A program made the translations under genes and the position numbers. Below, piece after piece: positions 33,873-43,322 of a stretch of 64,000 nucleotides of DNA. A model generated the notes under the pieces. The model was not told the origin of the DNA. It worked only from the letters and a program-made list of their open reading frames with translations, and searched no databases. Source of the DNA: Demequina muriae (lineage in GTDB: Bacteria; Actinomycetota; Actinomycetes; Actinomycetales; Demequinaceae); assembly GCF_030418295.1 (NCBI RefSeq), contig NZ_JAUHQA010000001.1, positions 992,001 through 1,056,000 on the forward strand, in the 5' to 3' direction. Position 1 is the first letter of the stretch; every line of letters begins with the position of its first letter.

Positions 33873-35540
33873 CTACCCCCGCAGGTCGCGACGGCCGTAC
33901 GCCACCACACCCACCGCGACCAGCGCTGCGGCCACCCCCACCAGCACCGCGAGGTGCCACCACGTCATGCCGACCTCGAGCGGGTTGCCCGCGGCGTAGT
34001 AGTAGAACGGCGAGACGCGCGCCCAGTCAGCGAGGTCGGGGTTGACGGGCACGAAGCTGTTGATGCCCCAGCCGAGCACTGCCACCCCGGTGCTCGCGCC
34101 GATCGCCGCGTTCACCCGTCCGGTGACCGCGCCCGCCACGAAGGCGACCGATCCGAGCAGCATGCCCAGACCGGCGAGCAGCACGCCCCCGGCGGCGATG
34201 TGGGTCACGTCCATGCCCAGGCCGGCGATGGCGTTTCCTCCCGCCACCCCGGCGAACAGCGCGACGCCGGCGATGACCGATCCGACCGCGATCGCGGCGG
34301 CCTTGCGGATCGCCAGCGACCTGCGCGACACGGGCATCGTCGCCAGCACGCTCACCGTGCGCCGCCGCTCCTCACCCGCAAGTGCCGCTCCGGCATTGAT
34401 CGCGATCACCGCGACCGCGACAGGCGCGACGATCGTCATGAGCTCGCCGAAGTACCAGCCCTCCGCGGTCGAGAAGTCCGCGAAGCCCACCATCGCGAGG
34501 ATGGACTCCGGCATCGCCTCCACCACCTCTCCGATGTTGACGGCGCTGTTCTGCATGGCACCGAACAAGGGACCGAGCACCAGCGCCTGGAGAGCCATCG
34601 CGCCGCCGGCCACCACCAGGTAGGGCCGCAGGTCCGTCAGCGCTTTGGTCGCGATCCCGCGCGTCGACGCACGCCCCGCCAGGAGGGCGACCGCGCGCCC
34701 CAGGCGCGGGTCCTCACGCAGCCGCTCGAGCATCGGCGCTCGCGACGCGCCCGCCCCGAGGTCACGACGCACCAATCCCCACCACGCCACGCCCACGAGC
34801 ACGGCCGTCACCGCGAGCAGCACCAGCAGTGGCGCCCAGTCGAGCCCGGTCGTCATGGGCTGCGGACCGCTGATCCAGTACCAGGGAGACGCCTTCGCCC
34901 AGCCGGCAAGGCCATCGAAGAGCGGCAGCAGTCCGGACGCGAGGAACGACAGCACCACGAGGCCGACGCCCACGCCCGAGGCGAGCGCACGGTTGCCCGT
35001 CCACGCCCCCAGGGCGAGGGAGAGGGCGCCGAACATCAGGCACACCACGAGCATGTGGACCGTGGCAGCGGCCAGATCCATCGAGCCCACGTCGGCACCG
35101 GCGAGCGCGGCCGCCACCACGTACGACGCGGACGCCGCGACGCCGGCGACGACCACGATCGTCGCGGCGGCGAGGGCCTTGGACCGGAGCAGGCGGGCGC
35201 GGCTGCGCGGCAGGGCGCCGAGCACATTCATGGTGCCCGCGGTCTCCTCGCCCGCGATCGCTGCGGCCCCCATGGAGATGCCAAGGCCAGCGATCACGAA
35301 CGGCCCCAGGAAGTTGAACATGTTGCTGAGCATCAGTCCCGCGACTCCTGCGTCGGAGGTGATGCCCAGCAGCGACAGGTACGCGTCCGGCATCTGCGAG
35401 ATGAAGTCGGTGGCCTCGTCGCCCATGTCGGCGTACGCCCACAATCCCATCCACGCGATGGCGAACAGTGACGCGACCGCGATGACGGCGCCCAGCCACC
35501 GGTCGCGCAGGCTCTTGAGGTAGACGGTGCGCAGCATCAC
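33873..35540 (-). CDS. Large ABC-2-type permease (two-half, 12-helix exporter)
   Basis: 555 residues in two similar halves of about six helices each; the halves share segments such as EETAGTMNVLGALPRSRARL and EERRRTVSVLATMPVSRRSL, the conserved ABC-2 coupling helix. It would form the entire membrane pore of an exporter with the ATPase encoded just upstream (four-base overlap). It resembles actinobacterial polyketide/drug exporter permeases. Third gene of a regulator-ATPase-permease operon; substrate unknown. Confidence 0.88.
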   Translation of the reverse strand: MMLRTVYLKSLRDRWLGAVIAVASLFAIAWMGLWAYADMGDEATDFISQMPDAYLSLLGITSDAGVAGLMLSNMFNFLGPFVIAGLGISMGAAAIAGEETAGTMNVLGALPRSRARLLRSKALAAATIVVVAGVAASASYVVAAALAGADVGSMDLAAATVHMLVVCLMFGALSLALGAWTGNRALASGVGVGLVVLSFLASGLLPLFDGLAGWAKASPWYWISGPQPMTTGLDWAPLLVLLAVTAVLVGVAWWGLVRRDLGAGASRAPMLERLREDPRLGRAVALLAGRASTRGIATKALTDLRPYLVVAGGAMALQALVLGPLFGAMQNSAVNIGEVVEAMPESILAMVGFADFSTAEGWYFGELMTIVAPVAVAVIAINAGAALAGEERRRTVSVLATMPVSRRSLAIRKAAAIAVGSVIAGVALFAGVAGGNAIAGLGMDVTHIAAGGVLLAGLGMLLGSVAFVAGAVTGRVNAAIGASTGVAVLGWGINSFVPVNPDLADWARVSPFYYYAAGNPLEVGMTWWHLAVLVGVAAALVAVGVVAYGRRDLRG

Positions 35541-36487
35541 GCCACCCGACCGTCGCGCCCGCCAGCGGCGTCCAGATCATCACCGGCGGCCTCGACCTCG
35601 TCCCGGTAGAACTCGAGGAAGATCTCGTCCAAGTCGACGCTCGCGGAGGAGACGGACAGCACGTCATGAGCCGTGGCGACGGAGAGCAGCGGCGCCATCG
35701 AGCCCTCGTACTGCGCCGTCACGGTGGGCCCGTCCATCGTCACCTCGTGCACGCCGCTCACACCGAGGAAGGCCCGCTCGGGCACCGGCGCGCCGAACTC
35801 CAACGTGATGCGGCGCAGCGCCTTGTCCTGCAGCTCCGCCATCTGCTCGACCGCGATCAGGTGGCCGCGCCGAATGAAGGCCACCCGGTCCGCGACGCGC
35901 TCGACCTCGCTGATCGTGTGCGACGAGAGGAACACGGTTCCCCCCGCATCGGCCATCTCGCGCAGCAGCGTGTGGAACTCGAGCTGCACCAGCGGGTCGA
36001 GGCCAGTGATGGGCTCGTCCAGGATCACCGCCTGGGGCGAGTGCATGAAGGCGAGCACGATCCCCAGCTTCTGGCGGTTGCCGGACGAGTACTCGCCGAC
36101 CTTGCGCGACAGGTCCGCACCCAGGCGCTCGGACAGCTCGCCCACCCGCGTCCAGTCGACGCCGCCACGCAGCCCGCCCACGTACTCGACCGTCTGGCGG
36201 CCCGTGAGGTTCGGCCACAGCGCCAGGTCGGACGGCAGGAATCCGATGCGCCGGTGGATCTCCACCGCGTCGTGCCTGCTGTCCAGACCCATCACGCGGC
36301 ACGCGCCGGAGGTGGGCCGGATGAGGTCGAGGATCGCCCTGATGGTCGTCGACTTGCCCGCGCCATTGGGACCCAGGAATCCGAAGATCTCGCCGGGGTG
36401 GATGGCGAAGCTCACGTCGTCCACCGCGGTGAACTGCCCGTACTTCTTGGTGAGGCGATCGACCTCGATCACCGGGGTCTGTGTCAT
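35537..36487 (-). CDS. ABC exporter ATP-binding protein (DrrA-like)
   Basis: 316 residues. Walker A GPNGAGKSTTI (near residue 40), Q-loop region FLPSDLALW, signature YSSGNRQKLG (SSGN variant of LSGGQ), Walker B AVILDEPITGLDP, and switch His in LSSHTISEVE. The C-terminal ~90 residues are the DUF4162-like extension of DrrA-type exporters. It forms one complex with the large permease downstream and follows a GbsR/MarR regulator whose stop it overlaps, so all three are one operon. Confidence 0.92.
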   Translation of the reverse strand: MTQTPVIEVDRLTKKYGQFTAVDDVSFAIHPGEIFGFLGPNGAGKSTTIRAILDLIRPTSGACRVMGLDSRHDAVEIHRRIGFLPSDLALWPNLTGRQTVEYVGGLRGGVDWTRVGELSERLGADLSRKVGEYSSGNRQKLGIVLAFMHSPQAVILDEPITGLDPLVQLEFHTLLREMADAGGTVFLSSHTISEVERVADRVAFIRRGHLIAVEQMAELQDKALRRITLEFGAPVPERAFLGVSGVHEVTMDGPTVTAQYEGSMAPLLSVATAHDVLSVSSASVDLDEIFLEFYRDEVEAAGDDLDAAGGRDGRVA

Positions 36488-36969
36488 GACCCCTCCTTTC
36501 GTAAGAACTCCTCAAGCCGCGCCGAGAGCTGCGGCCACTCGTGCTCGAAGAACCGCACCATCTGATCGAGCGAGGCGATGCGGTCGCGACGCGTCTCCGG
36601 CATCACCGCGCGCCCCTCGTCGGCGAGCACCCGCATCCCGGCGATGCGCCGGTCCTCCGAGCCGATCAGTCGCACCCACATGTTCTGCGGCAGTTGGTAG
36701 AAGTGCGTCCGCACCCCCATGCGCCGCACCTTCTCCACCATCTCGACGCCCGCGAGGGTGCGCAGCTGCGTCGAGACGGTCCCTGCAGACAGGCCCAGGG
36801 CCGATGCGATCTCAGCCTGGGTCTGGGCCGCGGGCTCGCAGACGGTCAGGTATCCGAGGATCGCGCCCGCAGCGTGGCCGAGGCCCCCGGCCTGCCAGTA
36901 GTCGGCTACGCGCTCGACGTACGCAAGGCGCTCGGGAGTCAGGGCATCAGGCGTGAATGCATCGGTCAT
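36484..36969 (-). CDS. GbsR/MarR-family transcriptional regulator
   Basis: 161 residues from ATG 36969. A winged helix-turn-helix with TQAEIASALGLSAGTVSTQLR, then wing and LAGVEMVEKVRRMGVRTHFYQL, is typical of the GbsR branch. N-terminal and C-terminal helices (LDQMVRFFEHEWPQLSARLEEFL) would form the dimer. First gene of the regulator-ATPase-permease operon; probably controls its own operon from the promoter region 36970-37005. Longer upstream starts run into that promoter and are rejected. Confidence 0.88.
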   Translation of the reverse strand: MTDAFTPDALTPERLAYVERVADYWQAGGLGHAAGAILGYLTVCEPAAQTQAEIASALGLSAGTVSTQLRTLAGVEMVEKVRRMGVRTHFYQLPQNMWVRLIGSEDRRIAGMRVLADEGRAVMPETRRDRIASLDQMVRFFEHEWPQLSARLEEFLRKEGS

Positions 36970-36971
36970 GT

Positions 36972-37005
36972 TTTCAGTTGTATTTGAAATCCGTGAAACT
37001 GTCCA
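36972..37005 (-). promoter_or_regulatory. Promoter of the GbsR-ABC operon, probably leaderless, with TTTCA/TGAAA half-sites
   Basis: Read on the minus strand: TGGACA (37005-37000), 17-base spacer, TACAAC (36982-36977), then the ATG at 36969 seven bases later, so the transcript would begin at the start codon. Half-sites TTTCA (36972-36976) and TGAAA (36985-36989, again 36994-36998) surround the -10 box and may be where the regulator binds. This stretch is visibly more AT-rich than its surroundings. Confidence 0.55.
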
Positions 37006-37084
37006 TCGTCCGTGCGGATGATCTGTCGGTGAACGAGGACCATGGGAGGTGGTCGCACGCCCGTCGCCATGCCACGATGGGCAC

Positions 37085-39370
37085 ATGCACGACGGCACCC
37101 AGGCTGACAGCCTCGACCAGACCGCGCCTGGGCCCGTGCCCGCCGGCGATCCGACGGCTCCCACTCCCCCCACCAGCGGGGCGATCGCCACGGCAGATCG
37201 CGCACCGAGCGACCCGTTCGACGAGGACGTGGACGCCGCCGACCAGTCCGCGAGCCTGCCCGCCGATCGCTACCTCGACCGCGAGCTCTCCTGGCTGGCC
37301 TTCAACGAGCGCGTGCTCGAGCTGGCCGAGGACGAGTCGACCCCGCTGCTCGAGCGCGCGCGGTTCCTCGCGATCTTCGCGTCCAACCTCGACGAGTTCT
37401 TCATGGTGCGCGTCGCGGGCCTCAAGCGCCGCATCGCCGCCGGCTTCGCGGTGCCGAGTGCGACCGGCATGAGCCCCACCCGCCTGGTCGACGCGCTGAC
37501 CGAGCGTGCCCACCAGCTGATGGACCGCCACGCGGACGTGTTCGAGGACCAGGTGCTGCCGGGGCTGCAGGAGCAGGGCATCCACCTCGTGCACATCGGC
37601 AACCTGGAGGAGACCGAGCGCGAGCGACTGCGCAAGCTGTTCCGCTCCGACATCTTCCCGGTCCTGACACCCCTGGCAGTCGACCCCGCACACCCCTTCC
37701 CGTACATCTCGGGACTCTCGCTCAACCTTGCGGTCGAGCTGCGCGACCCCGACAGCCTCAAGCAGTTCTTCGCCCGGGTGAAGGTCCCCGAGACGCTGCC
37801 CCGATTCCTCAGCGTGGACTCGACGGGCAAGGCCGCCCAGGTGACGGACGCATCGGCCCTGTCCGATGAGCCGCGCAGCTTCGTGCCGCTCGAGGACGTG
37901 ATCGCGGAGCACCTCGACTACCTGTTCCCCGGCATGGAGGTCGTGAGCAGCTCCACGTTCCGCGTCACGCGCAACGAGGACGTCGAGGTCGAGGAGGACG
38001 ACGCCGAGAACCTCCTCAAGGCGATGGAGCGCGAGCTCCTGCGGCGACGGTTCGGCCCTGCGGTGCGCCTCGAGGTGGCGCAGGACCTGCCCGATCACAT
38101 CCACGACCTGCTGGTGCGCGAGCTCGGCATCACGGAGCACGACGTGTTCCATCTGCCCGCGCCGCTGGACCTCACCGGCCTCAACGTGATCGCGGACCTG
38201 GACCGCCCCAAGCTCCAGTTCCCCGCATTCCGGCCCACCACTCACCACCAGCTCGCGCCCGTCGAGACCGCGGATGAGCAGAACGTCTTCGACGCGATCC
38301 GGCGCGGTGACATCCTGCTGCACCACCCCTACGACTCGTTCTCGACGTCGGTCCAGGCGTTCCTGTCGCAGGCCGCCCTCGACCCCAAGGTGCTGGCGAT
38401 CAAGCAGACGCTATACCGCACCTCGGGCGACAGCCCCATCGTCGACGCCCTCATCGAGGCCGCCCGCAACGGCAAGCAGGTGCTCGCCCTCGTGGAGATC
38501 AAGGCGCGCTTCGACGAGCAGCAGAACATCGGCTGGGCCCGCAAGCTCGAGAAGGCGGGCGTGCATGTGGTGTACGGCCTGGTGGGCCTCAAGACTCACT
38601 GCAAGCTGTCACTCGTGGTGCGTCAGGAGGACGAGGGGCTGGTGCGCTACTGCCACATCGGCACCGGCAACTATCACCCCAAGACCGCACGTCTGTATGA
38701 GGACTACGGCCTGCTCACCAACGACACCGAGGTGGGCGCCGACCTCACCAAGCTGTTCAATCAGCTCTCCGGCTACGCGCCCAAGGCGAAGTTCAAGCGC
38801 CTCATCGTGGCGCCCACCGGCGTGCGCATCGGCCTGATCGACCGCATCGAGCGCGAGGCGGAGAACGCCCGTGCCGGCAAGGACGCCTGGGTGCGCTTCA
38901 AGCTCAACTCCATCGTCGACGAGAAGACCATCGACGCGCTCTACCGCGCCTCGCAGGCCGGCGTGAAGGTCGACCTCGTGGTGCGAGGCATCTGCGCGCT
39001 CAAGCCGGGCGTGCCGGGACTCAGCGAGAATATCCGCGTGCGCTCCGTGCTGGGCCGGTTCCTCGAGCACTCGCGCGTGTTCGCGTTCGCGAACGGCGGG
39101 GATCCCGAGATCTTCCTGGGATCCGCCGACCTCATGCACCGCAACCTGGACCGCCGCATCGAGGCGCTGATCTCCATCGTCGCGCCGCACCAGAAGGACT
39201 TCCTGCTCGAGAACATCGACATGGCGATGTCCTCCGACTACTCCGCATGGGAGCTCAGCGAGGACGGGGTGTTCACCCGCACCACCAGGGACGCGGATGG
39301 CCGCCGCCTCAAGGACGTGCAGGCCACCTACATCAAGCGCCAGCCCAAGCGGAGGGCCAAGCGCAAGTGA
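37085..39370 (+). CDS. ppk1: Polyphosphate kinase 1
   Basis: 761 residues from ATG 37085 (ATG 37049 in frame is less likely). Makes inorganic polyphosphate from ATP. All four PPK1 domains are present after a ~55-residue Pro/Asp-rich leader: N domain ([37 protein letters not shown]), head, and C1/C2 domains. The phosphorylated-His and ATP-binding motifs [14 protein letters not shown] and [17 protein letters not shown] are intact, as is [14 protein letters not shown] near the end. Coupled to the next gene by a GTGA overlap, an arrangement also known from mycobacteria, where ppk1 neighbours mutT1. Confidence 0.96.
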   Translation: MHDGTQADSLDQTAPGPVPAGDPTAPTPPTSGAIATADRAPSDPFDEDVDAADQSASLPADRYLDRELSWLAFNERVLELAEDESTPLLERARFLAIFASNLDEFFMVRVAGLKRRIAAGFAVPSATGMSPTRLVDALTERAHQLMDRHADVFEDQVLPGLQEQGIHLVHIGNLEETERERLRKLFRSDIFPVLTPLAVDPAHPFPYISGLSLNLAVELRDPDSLKQFFARVKVPETLPRFLSVDSTGKAAQVTDASALSDEPRSFVPLEDVIAEHLDYLFPGMEVVSSSTFRVTRNEDVEVEEDDAENLLKAMERELLRRRFGPAVRLEVAQDLPDHIHDLLVRELGITEHDVFHLPAPLDLTGLNVIADLDRPKLQFPAFRPTTHHQLAPVETADEQNVFDAIRRGDILLHHPYDSFSTSVQAFLSQAALDPKVLAIKQTLYRTSGDSPIVDALIEAARNGKQVLALVEIKARFDEQQNIGWARKLEKAGVHVVYGLVGLKTHCKLSLVVRQEDEGLVRYCHIGTGNYHPKTARLYEDYGLLTNDTEVGADLTKLFNQLSGYAPKAKFKRLIVAPTGVRIGLIDRIEREAENARAGKDAWVRFKLNSIVDEKTIDALYRASQAGVKVDLVVRGICALKPGVPGLSENIRVRSVLGRFLEHSRVFAFANGGDPEIFLGSADLMHRNLDRRIEALISIVAPHQKDFLLENIDMAMSSDYSAWELSEDGVFTRTTRDADGRRLKDVQATYIKRQPKRRAKRK

Positions 39371-40338
39371 AGCGTTATCCCCCGGGAACCGTCATCGCGG
39401 CAGGGGCCCTGATCTGGCGCGTCCGTGACGGCGAGCTCCAGGTGCTGGCCGTGCATCGGCCACGGTACGACGACTGGTCTTGGCCCAAGGGCAAGCTGAA
39501 CGTCGGCGAGACCCTCCCGGGGTGTGCGATCCGCGAGGTGGCGGAGGAGACCGGCAAGCAGGTGATCCTGGGCCAGCCGCTGCCGACGCTGCGCTACCCC
39601 TCCGGGGGCAAGACCAAGGTCGTCAAGTACTGGGCCGCACATCTGGCCTCGGATGGCGCGGCGTCGGTGAGGGCGCGCCCACCCGTCAAGGACGCGTCCA
39701 AGAACGAGATCGACAAGAAGCGCTGGCTGTCCGTCGAGGAGGCCCGTCGGGTCATCACCTTCAAGGACGACCTCCGCCCCCTCGAGGTGCTGGTCGAGGC
39801 GTACCGCAACGACCGGCTGTACACCCGTGCATTCGTGCTCGCGCGGCACGCCCGCGCGAAGAGGCGCAAGGGGTGGGACGGCGAGGACATCGACCGGCCC
39901 ATCACCAAGGTGGGCACGGAGCGCGCACAGCAGCTGGTGCCGCTGTTCGCGGCATTCGGCGTCAAGTGCATCGACTCGTCGCCTGCGCGCCGGTGCGTCG
40001 CGACGGTGGAGCCATATGCCGAGGCATCTGGGCTCAAGGTCAACAGCTACAAGGCGCTGACCGAGCCCGGCCATGCCGCCAAGCCGCTCGCCACCGCATC
40101 GGTGTTCGTGAACCTGCTCGGCAAGACCTCGAGTCGAGTGGTGTGCGTGCATCGCCCCACGCTGCCCACGATCGTCGAGATGGTGCGCGCGGCCACCAGG
40201 TCCTACACGCGCGGCGCGCTGCCCCGCAAGAACCCGTACCTGCCGGCGGGCGGCGTGCTCGTCGCCCATGTGCTCGACACGGACTCCGGGCCTCGCGTCA
40301 CCGCCATCGAGACGCACCTGCTGCAGGTCCACCCGTAG
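39367..40338 (+). CDS. NUDIX hydrolase fused to histidine phosphatase (MutT1-like)
   Basis: 323 residues from GTG 39367, which overlaps the ppk1 stop (GTGA). The N-terminal NUDIX domain has the complete box [22 protein letters not shown]. The C-terminal ~160 residues are a histidine-phosphatase (SixA-like) domain beginning [10 protein letters not shown] (RHG variant RHA) with [15 protein letters not shown] as second motif. Mycobacterial MutT1 of this architecture degrades 8-oxo-GTP/dGTP and dinucleoside polyphosphates. It likely cleans the nucleotide pool and may be linked to polyphosphate metabolism through co-translation with ppk1. Confidence 0.9.
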   Translation: MKRYPPGTVIAAGALIWRVRDGELQVLAVHRPRYDDWSWPKGKLNVGETLPGCAIREVAEETGKQVILGQPLPTLRYPSGGKTKVVKYWAAHLASDGAASVRARPPVKDASKNEIDKKRWLSVEEARRVITFKDDLRPLEVLVEAYRNDRLYTRAFVLARHARAKRRKGWDGEDIDRPITKVGTERAQQLVPLFAAFGVKCIDSSPARRCVATVEPYAEASGLKVNSYKALTEPGHAAKPLATASVFVNLLGKTSSRVVCVHRPTLPTIVEMVRAATRSYTRGALPRKNPYLPAGGVLVAHVLDTDSGPRVTAIETHLLQVHP

Positions 40339-40360
40339 GCCACCGGCCCGGGTCTCGCTG

Positions 40361-40445
40361 ACCGACGGACAGGCTGACTTGTGCCGTGCCGAACAGTGTC
40401 CCGTTCAACGCGGGCGTGACGATACAGGTGAGCCTGTCCGTCGGT
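40361..40445. repeat. 85-bp element B, same termini as element A
   Basis: ACCGACGGACAGGCT (40361-40375) and AGCCTGTCCGTCGGT (40431-40445) form a perfect 15-bp inverted repeat. The outer 13 bases and the total length of 85 are identical to element A at 21427-21511, while the 55-59 bases inside are largely different. Begins 23 bases after the mutT1-like stop. Confidence 0.82.
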
Positions 40446-40501
40446 TCGCGTCACTCGGCAGCGCACCAGCGCGCGGTGCGCACGTGGCGGGGGGAGTAAG
40501 C

Positions 40502-40585
40502 GACATCGGACTGGGAGCGCCAGTCGGCGCAATGGCCGCTCGTGGCGGCTTGTGTTGGAGCCCGGGGCTACCGCAGTCCGATGTC
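40502..40585. repeat. 84-bp element C with 12-bp terminal inverted repeats
   Basis: GACATCGGACTG (40502-40513) and CAGTCCGATGTC (40574-40585) are perfect inverted repeats 60 bases apart. Architecture and length match elements A and B but the terminal sequence differs. Lies 57 bases from element B. Confidence 0.7.
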
Positions 40586-40652
40586 ACGCACCACTCTACG
40601 CTTCTCGCGCCGGACCTCAACCCCCGCCGATGCGCGAGCCGGGTCAGCCGGG

Positions 40653-41282
40653 TCAGTCCAGACGATCCTCGCGCCACATCGCGGCGCAGCGTTCGAGGTC
40701 CTCGCCGGTGCGCAGCAGCTGGGCGGCGCGCAGCGCGGTCTCGTGGGCGCGGCGGTCGTGGTGCCCGTCATCGGACTCCGCCTCGTAAGCGGCTCCGGTG
40801 GCCACCACTCGACAGAAGGCTCCCGCACGCTCCAGGGCGACGGCGAGGTCGCCCGAGAACACGCCCGAGAGCACCGAGTCGGCGAGCGCCTGGACTTCGG
40901 TGGGACCCGGGGGATCCTCCACGCCGGCGATCGCGTGCCGCACATGGGCGGCGTGCACGCCGTGGTGATAGGTGCGGGCGACGGCCCGTGGCTCATGCTT
41001 GACCCACTCGCGCAGCATGTAGATGCGCCACAGCGCGCCAGGCAGGCTGTGCGCCCCGGCCTTCGACCACATCATGGCGACGGTGTCGATGCCCTCTTCG
41101 TCCACCAGTCGCACCAGCCGGTCGGTGAGTGCGGGGTCCTGCGCGGCGCGGGCCTGCGACACGAGCGCGAGCGCGGTCTCGTGAGCGATCAGCCCGCGGT
41201 CGGCGGGATCGATGTCCCCCTCGATCTGCTCGGCCTCCTCCATGTCGAGCATGGCGGGCCGGCGAAAGCGCGGCTCAACCAT
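40653..41282 (-). CDS. Hypothetical His-rich helical protein
   Basis: 209 residues. The start ATG shares one base with the msrB stop (TGATG), so the two are translated together. The protein looks all-helical, with many Ala/Glu/Arg heptads and histidines (VARTYHHGVHAAHVRHAIAG, DDGHHDRRAHETAL). No transmembrane helix or signal peptide. I do not recognise the family; the N-terminus (DIDPADRGLIAHETALALVS) and C-terminus (GEDLERCAAMWREDRLD) give no motif. Linkage to MsrB could mean an oxidative-stress role, but this is only context. Confidence 0.75.
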   Translation of the reverse strand: MVEPRFRRPAMLDMEEAEQIEGDIDPADRGLIAHETALALVSQARAAQDPALTDRLVRLVDEEGIDTVAMMWSKAGAHSLPGALWRIYMLREWVKHEPRAVARTYHHGVHAAHVRHAIAGVEDPPGPTEVQALADSVLSGVFSGDLAVALERAGAFCRVVATGAAYEAESDDGHHDRRAHETALRAAQLLRTGEDLERCAAMWREDRLD

Positions 41283-41842
41283 CAGGGGTTGCGCGACTCA
41301 CCCGTGTAGTGGTTGGCCTGAGGGTCGAGGAAGCCGCGCCCGGCGTCGTACGGGAGCCGCTCATCGTCGCCCGACCCGTCCCCCGCCGTCTCGGCGCCAG
41401 CGCCGTCGGTCTCGCGCGCATCGGCCGTCTCTCCACTGCCTGCCTGCCCGCCGTCCTCGAAGGTGAGTGAGACGGAGTTGATGCAGAAGCGGTCGCCCGT
41501 GGGGGTCTGCGGCGCGTCCTTGAAGACGTGACCCAGGTGCGAGTCGCACGTCGCGCAGCGGACCTCGGTGCGGATCATGCCCAGCGACACGTCCTCGCTC
41601 AACGTCACCGCGTCGTTCTCGGCGGTGAAGAAGGACGGCCAGCCGCAGTGGGAGTCGAACTTGGTGTCGGAGCGGAAGAGCTCGGCGCTGCACGCACGAC
41701 AGCGGTAGACGCCGTCGCGGGCGTTGTCGAGCAGGTCGCCGGTCCACGGGCGCTCGGTGCCGGCTTCACGCAGCACGTGGAACTCGTCGGGGTTGAGCTC
41801 TGCGCGCCATTCGGCTTCGGACTTCTCGATGCGGCGTGTCAT
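41282..41842 (-). CDS. msrB: Peptide methionine-R-sulfoxide reductase B with acidic C-terminal tail
   Basis: 186 residues. Repairs methionine-R-sulfoxide in proteins. Zinc-binding CxxC pairs (CRAC and CATC), HCGWPSF, LGHVF and catalytic-Cys motif RFCINSVSL are all intact in the first ~130 residues, the normal enzyme. About 55 extra residues follow (Gly/Asp/Glu/Ala-rich, then [18 protein letters not shown]), longer than usual and probably disordered. No signal peptide, so cytosolic. First of a two-gene minus-strand unit with the 40653 gene. Confidence 0.94.
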   Translation of the reverse strand: MTRRIEKSEAEWRAELNPDEFHVLREAGTERPWTGDLLDNARDGVYRCRACSAELFRSDTKFDSHCGWPSFFTAENDAVTLSEDVSLGMIRTEVRCATCDSHLGHVFKDAPQTPTGDRFCINSVSLTFEDGGQAGSGETADARETDGAGAETAGDGSGDDERLPYDAGRGFLDPQANHYTGESRNP

Positions 41843-41958
41843 GACGTGTCCCTTCGACGTGGCTCTCGATGACTGTCAGCGTACGCGCGGGGCCATGGGG
41901 TCAGAGCACACGGTGCCGGGGCACACGCGACGCCCGGCCGCTGAGGGGGGATGACCGG

Positions 41959-42016
41959 GCGCCGCATGCTGTGACCGAAAGGTCCCTATGCGGCGTCTCG
42001 CCGTGACAGGTCACAG
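41959..42016. other. Possible structured RNA leader upstream of azlC
   Basis: Outer stem CGCCGCAT (41960-41967) / ATGCGGCG (41988-41995) encloses an inner hairpin GACC-GAAA-GGTC (41973-41984) with a GNRA-type loop. A mutually exclusive pairing exists: CTGTGACC (41969-41976) with GGTCACAG (42009-42016). It lies in a 271-bp spacer between divergent msrB and azlC, 98 bases before azlC. It matches no riboswitch class I know; it may be chance in GC-rich DNA. Confidence 0.35.
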
Positions 42017-42113
42017 ACGAAGACGCCGACGGCACCCGATTTGTTCCCGGGGCCACCGTGGTCGTGCCAGCAGCACCTCCACTGGCACCACAGACGCGTG
42101 CCACACTGACGCG

Positions 42114-42902
42114 GTGACCGATGCCTCATCGCCCGCACCCGGCCCCCGGGCGCGCACGTTCCTGCGCATCGGCGCCCAGCAATGGCGGGACATCTGGACC
42201 GGGATCGTCGCGATCGCGCCGCTGATGCCGGGTGCCGTCGTGTTCGGCATGGCATTCGGAGCGCTCATCCAGGTGGTGGGTCTGCCCGGGTGGATGGCGC
42301 CCTACGCGAGCTCGACGGTGACGGCAGGCGCCAGTCAGATCGCGATCGTCGAGGCGCTGCGTCAGGGCGCACCGGCCATCATCGCGATCGTCACGGCGCT
42401 GGTCATCAACGCTCGGCTCGCGCTGTACTCGGCGGCGCTCGCGCCAGTGTTCTCCGCCTTCCCCCTGCGCTGGCGTCTGGGGTTGGCCTACCTGATGACG
42501 GACCAGTCCGCGGCGGTGTCGGTGCTGACCGCCGGTGACTGGCCCGATGCGGTGCGGCGCCGGTGGTTCATCTTCGGCGTGTCCGGCCCGTTCGTGGTGG
42601 TGTGGATCCTGGGCACGGCAGCCGGCGTGGTGCTGGGGCCTGTGATCCCCGAGTCGTGGCAGATCGGCTTCATCGTGCCGCTGATGTTCATCGCGGTGCT
42701 GGTGCCGGCGCTCAAGACCTGGCCCGCGGTCGCGGCGACGGGCATCTCGATCACCGTCGTGCTGGCGCTCAAGGATGTGCCGTACGGACTGAACGTGCTG
42801 ATCGGCGCGCTGGCGGGCATCGGCCTGGGCGCGCTGGTGCCCGAGCGCCGCCGCGACCCCGCCCCGGACGAGCCCGAGACCCCACCGGAGGCGGCATCAT
42901 GA
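42114..42902 (+). CDS. azlC: AzlC-family branched-chain amino acid exporter, large subunit
   Basis: 262 residues from GTG 42114. About five to eight helices; family marks GAVVFGMAFGALIQVVGLP, SSTVTAGASQIAIVEALRQG, VINARLALYSAALAPVFS and YLMTDQSAAVSVL are all present. With AzlD it forms a membrane exporter of branched-chain amino acids (BrnFE type). The azlD start lies in its stop (ATGA). No Lrp-type regulator is adjacent; the 271-bp leader upstream may hold regulatory structure. Confidence 0.93.
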   Translation: MTDASSPAPGPRARTFLRIGAQQWRDIWTGIVAIAPLMPGAVVFGMAFGALIQVVGLPGWMAPYASSTVTAGASQIAIVEALRQGAPAIIAIVTALVINARLALYSAALAPVFSAFPLRWRLGLAYLMTDQSAAVSVLTAGDWPDAVRRRWFIFGVSGPFVVVWILGTAAGVVLGPVIPESWQIGFIVPLMFIAVLVPALKTWPAVAATGISITVVLALKDVPYGLNVLIGALAGIGLGALVPERRRDPAPDEPETPPEAAS

Positions 42903-43216
42903 TGACCGCCTTCATCGTCTTCACCCTCGCGGCGATCGGCACGTACGTGATCCGCATCTCCGGCATCGTGCTGCTGGGCGGCGACCGCGAGCTGCCACCA
43001 CGCGTGCGCAAGGCCCTGTCGCTCGTCGCCCCGGCGGCGATGGCCGCCATCGTCGCCAACGCGCTGTTCCTCGACCAGACCGAGTGGCGTGGATTCGGTG
43101 CGTGGCACCTCGCGGCGGTGGTCGCGGTGGGGGTGGCGCTGTGGAAGCGATCCATGGGATGGACGCTCCTGGCGGGGGCTGGCGCCTTCGCGGCCCTGCT
43201 GCTCGCCGGGCTCTGA
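42899..43216 (+). CDS. azlD: AzlD-family branched-chain amino acid exporter, small subunit
   Basis: 105 residues starting at the first of two tandem ATG codons within the azlC stop. Four hydrophobic segments; TYVIRISGIVLL and APAAMAAIVANALF are the AzlD family marks. Required partner of AzlC. A strong hairpin (43247-43291) follows 30 bases after the stop and probably ends the transcript. Confidence 0.92.
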   Translation: MMTAFIVFTLAAIGTYVIRISGIVLLGGDRELPPRVRKALSLVAPAAMAAIVANALFLDQTEWRGFGAWHLAAVVAVGVALWKRSMGWTLLAGAGAFAALLLAGL

Positions 43217-43246
43217 GCCGTCCGTCCGAGCACGTCGTCTCCCAGT

Positions 43247-43291
43247 GGGACATGAGTGCACGATGATGCGGGATTCGTGCATTCATGTCCC
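43247..43291. terminator. 17-bp stem-loop after azlCD
   Basis: GGGACATGAGTGCACGA (43247-43263) pairs with 43275-43291 over 17 positions with a single G-T mismatch and an 11-base loop. There is no T-run. It probably serves as a transcript end or RNA stabiliser; its TGAGTGC and GCGGGATTCG strings also recall the 72-bp repeats at 43908 and 45119. Confidence 0.6.
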
Positions 43292-43322
43292 GCCAGCGCG
43301 CAGGCTCGCGGAGAATGGAGCC

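Larger units (their letters stand above)
40339..40652. other. 314-bp spacer with two palindrome-ended elements
   Basis: Lies between the convergent ends of the mutT1-like gene and the 40653 gene. No coding potential is supported. It holds element B (40361-40445) and element C (40502-40585), described separately. Confidence 0.7.

Noticed and set aside
33662-33910. Small Pro-rich minus-strand frame (PTPPCPTPAPPN repeats)
   Set aside because: It is only the translation of the G-rich tandem repeat and has no ribosome-binding site.
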